Shown here in pieces: positions 1 through 4,984 of a stretch of DNA of 8,131 nucleotides; the first letter of the stretch is position 1; each line of letters starts with the position of its first letter. Below the pieces are notes generated by a model. It searched no databases. It was not told where the DNA came from and was given only the letters and a program-made list of their open reading frames with translations. This stretch comes from an uncultured Eubacteriales bacterium (GTDB taxonomy: Bacteria > Bacillota > Clostridia > Christensenellales > Aristaeellaceae). Position numbers and translations under genes: made by a program. The stretch covers positions 1 through 8,131 of the forward strand of contig CALVPU010000198.1 in NCBI GenBank assembly GCA_944353735.1. Reading direction: 5' to 3'.

Positions 1-80
1 CAAGCGGGAGCTCCGGCGGATCTCGCCGCGCCTCCCGTCACGCCTTTCCTTCGCCGCCCGTCCGCACCGCTTCGGCGGCA
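1..80. repeat. Duplicated copy of the HPr-like 3' end and terminator (left copy)
   Basis: Bases 1-80 match 256-335 at about 75 of 80 positions. On the minus strand the left copy reads AAEAVR then TGGEGKA and a stop, against AAEAVR-AVVEGKA in the real gene. It therefore carries the last 13 codons, the stop and the hairpin of the HPr-like gene, without the rest of the gene. The left hairpin has three mismatched positions, where the right copy has one mismatch and one wobble, so it is the weaker structure. The copy may continue beyond the left edge. Confidence 0.85.
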
Positions 81-255
81 CCCATTCCCTGCGAAGGGAC
101 GCATCCCGCACCCTGCGCTTCCCCGCACAACCGCGTTGCCCGTGTTTTTCCCTGCGCCGGCGAGCTCCGGGCGCTACACTCTTCCCCTACACGCCGGTCT
201 TCCGCTCTGAAGCGCGCATCCCGCGGCTTTCCCGCCTTCCGGGGGCTCCATGAAA
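81..255. other. Unassigned GC-rich spacer between the two duplicated 3' ends
   Basis: No gene, RNA or promoter is supported. An open minus frame runs in phase into the duplicated stop but has no recognisable domain, no HPr similarity apart from its last 13 codons, and no ribosome binding site that I can identify. Composition resembles the other two repeat-bearing gaps. Confidence 0.5.
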
Positions 256-291
256 CAAGCGGGAGGTCCGGCGGATCTCGCCGAGCCTCCC
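253..291 (-). terminator. Terminator hairpin directly after the HPr-like gene
   Basis: Two nucleotides past the stop codon, GGGAGGCTCGGCG pairs with CGCCGGACCTCCC around AGATC: 12 of 13 positions pair, with one C-A mismatch and one T-G wobble. The following bases are GCTTGTTTC, a modest U-run. It likely ends the whiA-HPr unit. Confidence 0.7.
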
Positions 292-335
292 GTCACGCCT
301 TTCCTTCGACGACCGCCCGCACCGCTTCGGCGGCA
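256..335. repeat. HPr-like 3' end and terminator (right copy of the duplication)
   Basis: This is the functional partner of the repeat at 1-80, at a distance of 255 bp. It overlaps the last 43 bases of the HPr-like gene and its terminator. The better-paired hairpin is here, which suggests this is the original copy under selection. Confidence 0.85.
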
Positions 336-550
336 GCCGCCTCGTCCTCGCCCTCGGCGATGACGCGCACCGGAACGCCCCGGTACAGGTTCAGCGCAAG
401 GATGCTGATCAGCGAATTCAGCTTGACCTGCCGCCCGTCGTACTCGATCGAGAGCTCCGCGCGATGGTGCTCCGCGCAGTCGGCGAGCCTGGCGGCGAGC
501 TGAGGCGTCAGCGCCTCCGTCGCCTGAAACACCGCATCCAGCTTGATCAT
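293..550 (-). CDS. HPr-like (Crh-type) protein lacking the active-site histidine
   Basis: This 85-residue protein has the size and pattern of the HPr family, small cytoplasmic proteins of the phosphotransferase system. The family's GLHARPA active-site segment is replaced by ALTPQLA, so His15 becomes Thr15 and Arg17 becomes Gln17, and PEP-dependent phosphotransfer through His15 is not possible. The regulatory serine is kept at exactly position 46 in VKLNSLISILAL, and the C-terminal IAEGEDEAAAAEAV matches HPr and Crh. Bacillus Crh shows the same combination (no His15, Ser46 present) and also lies behind whiA, so a Crh-like signalling role with HPr kinase and CcpA is plausible but inferred. It could instead serve a whiA-linked role not yet known. 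Start is fixed by AGGAGG six nt upstream. The in-frame open stretch upstream runs through repeats and is not counted. A terminator hairpin starts just after the stop. Confidence 0.88.
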   Translation of the reverse strand: MIKLDAVFQATEALTPQLAARLADCAEHHRAELSIEYDGRQVKLNSLISILALNLYRGVPVRVIAEGEDEAAAAEAVRAVVEGKA

Positions 551-556
551 ACGATC

Positions 557-562
557 CCTCCT
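557..562 (-). promoter_or_regulatory. Ribosome binding site that fixes the HPr-like start
   Basis: A perfect AGGAGG on the minus strand stands 6 nt before the ATG at 550. The open frame continues far upstream, so this site is what defines the 85-residue protein. Confidence 0.9.
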
Positions 563-603
563 CTCCAAATATTCACAATCCCGCAGGGCGCGTTCGCGCC
601 GCG

Positions 604-850
604 CAAAATCTCTCATGCCGCCGCAGCCATCCGCTCTGCGCTCCGGCCCGTCCGCTTTCCGCGAAACGCGTTCCCCCGCACAGCCAATCCGCGCTCGCGC
701 GCGATTCCTTCCGCACCGCGCAAAATCTCTCATGCCGCCGCAGCCATCCGCTTCGCACTCCGGCTCGTCCGCTTTCCGCGAAACGCGTTCCGGCGCACAG
801 CCAAACCGCTTCGCGCTCCGTCTCGTCCGCATCCCGCGCAACGCGCTCGC
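604..850. repeat. Tandem repeat, 117-bp period with a 58-bp partial third copy
   Basis: CAAAATCTCTCATGCCGCCG occurs at 604 and again at 721, a period of 117 bp. The first 89 bp or so of the two copies agree at about nine positions in ten. The inner segment CGTCCGCTTTCCGCGAAACG occurs at 649 and 766 and again, degenerate, at 824, a half-period of 58 bp. This points to an older unit of about 58 bp that was doubled. Confidence 0.88.
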
Positions 851-867
851 GCCACAGCCGCACCGCA

Positions 868-1824
868 CTAGAGCTCCGTATCCTCGCCGGCGCGCAGCTT
901 GTTCGCCAGCTGCGCCAACTTGCGCAGCCGCGCATTGACGCCCGACTTGCCCAGCGGCGGCGACATCGCCTCGCCCAGCGCGCCCAGCGACATCTCCGGA
1001 TTCTCCAACCGCGCCCGCGCCGCGTCGCGCAGCGGCTTGGGCAGCTTGTCCAGCCCCACCTGCTCGTCGAGGTAGAGGATGTCGCGCACCTGCGATTCCG
1101 CCGCGTTCATAATGCGCCCGATGTTGGACACGTCGCAGTTGAGCTGGCGGTTGACGCGGTTGCGCATGTCCTTGGCGACGCGCACGTTCTCCATCTGCAG
1201 CACCGCGGCGTTTGCACCCATCAGCGCCAGCACGCCGGCGATCTCCTCGGCGCGCTTTAAGTATACCACATATTTCGCCTTTCTGCACGTCTTTTTCGCA
1301 GAAAATTCAAAATATTGAACCTGCTCTGACAGGAAGTCGGCGAATTCCTCCGTCGGCGCGGCGAATTCGAGGTGATACTGCCCTTCGGGCTTGTTGACCG
1401 CGCCGCACAGCAGAAACGCGCCGCGCAGAAACGCCTTGCGGCAGCAGGCATAGCGCACCGCCGACGCCTCCGGCGCCTGCCGCACGCCGAACAGCGCCGC
1501 CGGGTCGAGCAGCCCCAGCGCCTCGAGCAGCGCCGGCGCGTCCGCCTCCGCCACGACCAGCTGATAGCGCGTGCGTCCGCCGAGCGCGTCGACCAGCAGC
1601 GTGCGGATCTGCGCCGTGATCCCGAAGTGCTGCTTGAGCATGGCGAAATAGCGCCGCGCCACTGCGCCCTCCGCCGCCGTCAGCGACAGCGCGTAGCGAT
1701 GCGGCCCGCGAAAGGAGATGCCGCCCGACGCCAGCAGCGCCGCCGCCACCTCGCTGCGCGCACAGCAGTCGTGCGCGCACGGCTCGCGCGCGATCTCGCC
1801 GCGCACATCCGATGCAAACGACAT
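868..1824 (-). CDS. whiA: DNA-binding protein WhiA (sporulation/cell-division regulator family)
   Basis: WhiA is a conserved Gram-positive DNA-binding protein. It activates sporulation division genes in Streptomyces and influences division and chromosome segregation in Bacillus. The 318-residue protein is full length. It opens with MSFASDVRGEIAREP, the family's usual N-terminus, followed by two LAGLIDADG-homing-endonuclease-like regions. The conserved CRKAFLRGAFLLCGAVNKPEGQYHLEF block is at about 128-154, and NRVNRQLNCDVSNIGRIMNAA at about 222-242. The C-terminal helix-turn-helix is near 278-302 with the hallmark PPLGKSGVNARLRKL. The start at 1824 has GGGGAGG three nt upstream and matches the family N-terminus. 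A longer in-frame reading to 2349 passes through the repeat array and is rejected. Its usual neighbour, an HPr-like gene, follows, but after an unusual 317-bp gap. Confidence 0.96.
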   Translation of the reverse strand: MSFASDVRGEIAREPCAHDCCARSEVAAALLASGGISFRGPHRYALSLTAAEGAVARRYFAMLKQHFGITAQIRTLLVDALGGRTRYQLVVAEADAPALLEALGLLDPAALFGVRQAPEASAVRYACCRKAFLRGAFLLCGAVNKPEGQYHLEFAAPTEEFADFLSEQVQYFEFSAKKTCRKAKYVVYLKRAEEIAGVLALMGANAAVLQMENVRVAKDMRNRVNRQLNCDVSNIGRIMNAAESQVRDILYLDEQVGLDKLPKPLRDAARARLENPEMSLGALGEAMSPPLGKSGVNARLRKLAQLANKLRAGEDTEL

Positions 1825-2421
1825 GGTCCTCCCCGAACCTCCAAATCCACTCCCGCGAAACCGCGCGAAGCGGGAAGCGTTCTCCGCCGTGCGGCGAAAC
1901 TGTCCTTCGCGGAAAAGCGCCGCCACACGAAAACGCTGCCGCGGAAATGCGCCTTCTCCTGCGCAAGACCGCCGCGCAACGCCATCCGCCGCGCGAAGCG
2001 TTCCTCGCCGCCGTGAGAAACTGTATGCCGCGGGAAGCGTTCTCCGCCGTGCGGCGAAACTGTCCTCCGCGGAAATGCGCCGCCACACGAAAATGCTGCC
2101 GCGGAAAAGCACCTTCTCCTGCGCAAGACTGCCGTCGCGCAACGCCGTCCGCCGCGCGAAGCGTTCCTCTCCGCCGTGAGAAGCTGTATGCCGCGGGAAG
2201 CGTTCTCCGCCGTGCGGCGAAACTGTCCTTCGCGGAAATGCGCCGCCGCACGAAAACGCTGCCGCGGAAATGCGCCTTCTCCTGCGCAAGACCGCCGCGC
2301 AACGCCGTCCGCCGCGGGAAGCATTTCTCTTGCGCCGCGCATGGCGCATGCCACTTGCGCTGGCTGCCCGGCGGACTGCTCGCCGACACTTTCCATCGCC
2401 GGTCGCCGCGCGGTTTGCGCG
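1825..2421. other. 597-bp gap between murB and whiA without a supported gene
   Basis: This gap is largely filled by the tandem repeat array at 1871-2330. All three minus frames are open through it, but the repeat periods of 160 and 163 bp are not multiples of three, so each reading frame passes through all three phases of the same unit, as expected for non-coding GC-rich repeats. No clear -35/-10 pair was found ahead of whiA. rapZ and yvcK, which often occupy this place in Firmicutes, are absent. Confidence 0.7.
1871..2330. repeat. Tandem array of about 160-bp units (two full and one partial copy)
   Basis: Units begin with CGGGAAGCGTTCTCCGCCGT at 1871, 2031 and 2194, giving periods of 160 and 163 bp. 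Copies 1 and 2 agree at roughly 93 percent of positions by eye, with one 3-nt indel. The third copy stops after about 135 bp, where the junction reads CCGCGGGAAGCATTTC. Within each unit a shorter element recurs, of the form CGCGAAGCGTTC or CGCGGAAATGCGCC, so the array has an inner periodicity of about 30-50 bp. High similarity between copies suggests recent or continuing expansion. Confidence 0.9.
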
Positions 2422-3324
2422 CTACTCGCCGACGACGCGCACTTCCGTCTCCAGACGCACGCCGGAGGCGCGCAGCACCTCACGCTGCACGTGCGCGATC
2501 AGCGCCAGCACGTCCGCCGCCGTCGCGCCGCCGGTGTTGACGATGAATCCCGCGTGGCGCGGGCTGACCTGCGCGCCGCCGATCGCCGCGCCCTTGAGAC
2601 CAGCCTGCTCGATCAGCGCGCCGGCGAAGTGACCCTCGGGGCGCTTGAACACGCTGCCGGCGCTGGGGAAGTTCAGCGGCTGCTTCTCGCGCCGCCGCGC
2701 GTTGAGCTCGCGCATGCGGGCGAGGATGGCGTCCCGGTCGCCGCGCGCGAGCGCGAAGCGCGCCTCCAACACGACGCCGCCGCGCCGCAGCGGCAGCGTG
2801 GTGCGGTAGCCCATCTCCATCTCGCCGCGCGTCAGCGTGCGCACCGCGCCGTCGAGCAGCACGCGCGCGTCGAGCAGCGCGTCGGAGAGCTGACCGCCGT
2901 ACGCGCCGGCGTTCATCGCGCAGCCGCCGCCGAGCGTGCCGGGAATGCCGGAGGCGAACTCCAGCCCCGTCAGCCCCGCCGCCTGCGCCGCCGCCGCCAC
3001 GCGCCCCAGCGGCGCGCCCGCCTGCGCGGAGACGATTTCGCCGTCCACGCGCACCGCGCTCATGCGCTCGCCGAGCACGATCACCAGCCCGCGGATGCCG
3101 CCGTCGCGCACGATCAGGTTCGAGCCGTTGCCGATGACCATCGCCGGCACGCCCGCTTCCCGCGCCGCGTCCAGCGCCGCCAGCAGCTGCGCCTCGCTCG
3201 CGGGAAAGAACATCCAGTCCGCAGGACCGCCGACGCGAAACGTGGTGTGCGCCGCCATCGGCTCGCCGCGCAGCAGCTGCTCCGGCGCGGCGACGCGCAT
3301 CAGGCGCTCGTACAGTGCAGACAT
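2422..3324 (-). CDS. murB: UDP-N-acetylenolpyruvoylglucosamine reductase (MurB, type II)
   Basis: MurB is the cytoplasmic FAD enzyme that uses NADPH to reduce UDP-GlcNAc-enolpyruvate to UDP-MurNAc, the second committed step of peptidoglycan synthesis. The 300-residue protein is complete. The FAD-binding part shows TTFRVGGPAD (27-36), VIGNGSNLIVRDGGIRG (63-79) and SGIPGTLGGGCAMNAGAYGG (125-144). Catalytic residues are visible: Arg174 in GYRTT, Ser224 in FPSAGSVFKRP, and Glu294 in LETEVRVVG. The length and the SAGSVF context fit the shorter type II enzymes common in Gram-positives. It begins 19 nt after the acyltransferase stop with GGGAGGG and GAGGG upstream, so it is probably cotranscribed from the promoter at 4807-4835. 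No convincing terminator follows; the next 600 bp are a repeat array. Confidence 0.97.
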   Translation of the reverse strand: MSALYERLMRVAAPEQLLRGEPMAAHTTFRVGGPADWMFFPASEAQLLAALDAAREAGVPAMVIGNGSNLIVRDGGIRGLVIVLGERMSAVRVDGEIVSAQAGAPLGRVAAAAQAAGLTGLEFASGIPGTLGGGCAMNAGAYGGQLSDALLDARVLLDGAVRTLTRGEMEMGYRTTLPLRRGGVVLEARFALARGDRDAILARMRELNARRREKQPLNFPSAGSVFKRPEGHFAGALIEQAGLKGAAIGGAQVSPRHAGFIVNTGGATAADVLALIAHVQREVLRASGVRLETEVRVVGE

Positions 3325-3343
3325 GTGCCCTCGCCCTCCCGCG

Positions 3344-4756
3344 TCAGAAGTTGAAATAGATGAACGGATTGTAGCTGTCGACGACCAGATAGCTCAGCGC
3401 CACGACCATCAGCGCCGCCAGCGCCGTGCCTCCGGCGATGCGCAGCGCGCCTTCCGGCACGCGCACGCGCTCGCGCAGGAACTGGAACACCGGCAGTCCG
3501 CAGATCACGCCCGCGGCGAGGAACACGCCGTACTCGCGCAGGAACATGCCCGCGGTGGCGTCGTACAGCGCCGCGCCGTTGACGCCGAACATCGAGCCGT
3601 AGAACGTCCACGCCACGCCGAGGCTGTCCGCGCGGATCATCACCGTGATGGTGACCACCATGAACATGGCGTAGAACACGCCCAGCGCGCCGTGGCGCTC
3701 CATCCACTTGCCCACGCCGCTGAGGCGCTCGAACGCCTGGATGACGAAGAAGCCCACGCCCCACAGCACGTACGTCCACGCCGCGCCGTGCCACAGACCC
3801 GTCAGCGCCCAGACCATGAACATGTTAAACAGCAGCCGCCAGACCGACTTGACCCGGCTGCCGCCGAGGGGGATGTAGAGGTAATCGCGGAACCACGTGC
3901 ACAGCGAGATGTGCCAGCGCCGCCAGAAGCCCGTCACCGAGCGGGAAATGAACGGATAGTTGAAGTTCTCCATGAAGTGGAAGCCGAACATCCGCCCCAG
4001 CCCGATCGCCATGTCCGAATAGCCGCCGAAATCGTAGTACACCTGCATCAGGTAGGCGCACGCCGCCAGCCACGCGCTGACCACCGACAGCTGGCTCGCC
4101 TGCAGTTCGAACGCCGTGTCCACCAGCAGCGCCATCTGGTTGGCGAGTATGGTCTTTTTGCAGAAGCCGACCATGAAGCGCTGGCAGCCGAGCACGAAGT
4201 CCGGCAGGTTCTCGCGCCGCTCGGTGATCTCGTCGGCGATCGTCTGATAGCGCACGATCGGGCCGGCGATCAGCTGCGGGAAGAAGGAGATGTACAGGCA
4301 GACGTTGATGAGGTTCTTCTGCACCTTGCCGTCGCCGCGGTAGACGTCGACGACGTAGCTCATCGCCTGAAAGGTGAAAAACGAGATGCCGATCGGCAGC
4401 GCGATCTCCGGCACCGGCAGGTCGAGCCGGAACCACGAATTGACGCTGTTGACCAGAAACATCAGGTACTTGAACACGCCCAGCATGCCCAGATTGTACA
4501 CCGCCATCAGCGCCACCACGCCCTTGGCGCGGCGCCTGTTGCCGCGCTCGCGGTCGACCCACAGCCCGAACAGCCAGTTGACGAAGATCGACAGGAGCAT
4601 CACCAGCACAAACTGCGGCTCGCCCCACGCATAGAACAGCAGGCTGACCAGCGTCAGAAAGACGTTGCTCGCCCGGCGGCTGCGCTTGAGCAGGTAGTAT
4701 CCCGCCAGCACCGCCGGCAGGAAGTAAAACAGAAAGATCTTGCTCGAAAATACCAT
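3344..4756 (-). CDS. MBOAT family membrane O-acyltransferase (AlgI/PatA-like)
   Basis: This multi-pass membrane protein of 470 residues belongs to the membrane-bound O-acyltransferases, which move acyl groups (usually acetyl) from the cytoplasmic side toward a surface polymer such as peptidoglycan, alginate, teichoic acid or exopolysaccharide. Hydrophobic segments run from residue 7 almost to the end. Diagnostic blocks are SLLFYAWGEP near 38-47, LPIGISFFTFQAMSY near 120-134, YDFGGYSDMAIGLGRMFG near 241-258, FWRRWHISLCTWFRDYLYIPLGG with His282, and the catalytic motif LTGLWHGAAWTYVLWG with His323. The C-terminal SYNPFIYFNF is typical of AlgI-type members. Length is normal and intact. The start has GGGAG close by and AAGGAG about 15 nt upstream. 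murB follows after 19 nt. The SGNH/DHHW-type extracytoplasmic partner often found next to such genes is not here, so the acceptor polymer is unknown. Confidence 0.95.
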   Translation of the reverse strand: MVFSSKIFLFYFLPAVLAGYYLLKRSRRASNVFLTLVSLLFYAWGEPQFVLVMLLSIFVNWLFGLWVDRERGNRRRAKGVVALMAVYNLGMLGVFKYLMFLVNSVNSWFRLDLPVPEIALPIGISFFTFQAMSYVVDVYRGDGKVQKNLINVCLYISFFPQLIAGPIVRYQTIADEITERRENLPDFVLGCQRFMVGFCKKTILANQMALLVDTAFELQASQLSVVSAWLAACAYLMQVYYDFGGYSDMAIGLGRMFGFHFMENFNYPFISRSVTGFWRRWHISLCTWFRDYLYIPLGGSRVKSVWRLLFNMFMVWALTGLWHGAAWTYVLWGVGFFVIQAFERLSGVGKWMERHGALGVFYAMFMVVTITVMIRADSLGVAWTFYGSMFGVNGAALYDATAGMFLREYGVFLAAGVICGLPVFQFLRERVRVPEGALRIAGGTALAALMVVALSYLVVDSYNPFIYFNF

Positions 4757-4806
4757 CGGCTCCCAAAACGCTCCTTAGCAATTCTTACGCGGACATCAGC
4801 CCGTCT

Positions 4807-4835
4807 ATTATACCGCATTCGCCGGCGTTTGTCCA
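4807..4835 (-). promoter_or_regulatory. SigA-type promoter of the MBOAT-murB unit
   Basis: On the minus strand the -35 is TGGACA (4830-4835, one mismatch to TTGACA) and the -10 is a perfect TATAAT (4807-4812), with a 17-bp spacer. The expected start is near 4800, leaving a leader of about 45 nt before the acyltransferase ATG. No operator-like symmetry is seen at the promoter. Confidence 0.88.
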
Positions 4836-4847
4836 GCCGCGCCCTGT

Positions 4848-4867
4848 GAAAAGCGCGCGAACGCGCG
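4848..4867 (-). terminator. Possible second terminator between GH2 and the MBOAT gene
   Basis: CGCGC / GCGCG with a 4-nt loop (4854-4867) is followed on the minus strand by CTTTTC. The stem is only 5 bp. It lies just upstream of the -35 box of the next promoter and could back up the first hairpin in insulating the acyltransferase unit. Confidence 0.35.
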
Positions 4868-4937
4868 GCGGCCTTGCGCCGGGCGCTTCCCGCATTCCCA
4901 TGCCTGACCGCCGGGCAGAGGAAATCTCCGCCAAACG

Positions 4938-4968
4938 CGCCCCGCCGAGCGCGCGGCTCGGCGGGGCG
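4938..4968 (-). terminator. GC-rich terminator hairpin after the GH2 gene
   Basis: A perfect 13-bp stem (CGCCCCGCCGAGC / GCTCGGCGGGGCG) with a 5-nt loop lies 16 nt after the GH2 stop. On the minus strand it is followed only by GTTTGG, a weak U-run, so termination may be partial. The plus-strand side has no T-run, which gives the direction. Confidence 0.7.
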
Positions 4969-4984
4969 TCTGAAAAGGGATTCG

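Larger units (their letters stand above)
551..867. other. 317-bp gap between whiA and the HPr-like gene, mostly repeats
   Basis: No gene is supported here. The region carries the 117-bp repeat array and a small perfect inverted element, GGCGCG-TT-CGCGCC, at 587-600. No convincing promoter was seen, although a short AT-rich patch (about 565-580) lies just upstream of the HPr-like ribosome binding site. Open frames exist on both strands but look like GC-rich chance frames full of Arg and Ala. Confidence 0.65.

Noticed and set aside
587..600. GGCGCG-TT-CGCGCC inverted repeat as a terminator for whiA.
   Set aside because: The stem is only 5 bp with a tight loop and no U-tract follows, and it lies 270 bp after the whiA stop.
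604..850. CRISPR array.
   Set aside because: The repeated unit is long and contiguous with no unique spacers of constant length, and no cas genes are nearby. The same holds for 1871-2330.
464..938. Plus-strand open frames across the whiA-HPr gap.
   Set aside because: They are Pro/Arg/Ala-rich chance frames on the GC-rich repeats, overlap real minus-strand genes and lack ribosome binding sites or domains.
551..1288. A 331-residue open frame that includes the HPr-like gene and runs antisense-free across the whiA end.
   Set aside because: Only the last 85 codons resemble a known family and AGGAGG marks the internal ATG at 550. The upstream part overlaps whiA in another frame and consists of translated repeats.
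1871..2330. Insertion sequence or other mobile element filling the murB-whiA gap.
   Set aside because: No transposase frame, no terminal inverted repeats and no target duplication are visible; tandem duplication explains the pattern.
1825..2349. In-frame N-terminal extension of WhiA to 493 residues through the repeat array.
   Set aside because: WhiA family proteins start with the MSF-S/A-V-E-A-type sequence found at 1824, which has its own ribosome binding site. The extension is translated repeats whose period is not a multiple of three, with Arg/Ala-rich low-complexity sequence.
3825..4781. Alternative minus-strand frame starting upstream of the acyltransferase ATG.
   Set aside because: It is an out-of-frame shadow of the MBOAT gene with no membrane segments or known domain.
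2936..4849. A 637-residue plus-strand open frame opposite murB and the acyltransferase.
   Set aside because: It is His/Arg/Ala-rich shadow sequence antisense to two genes with complete catalytic motifs.
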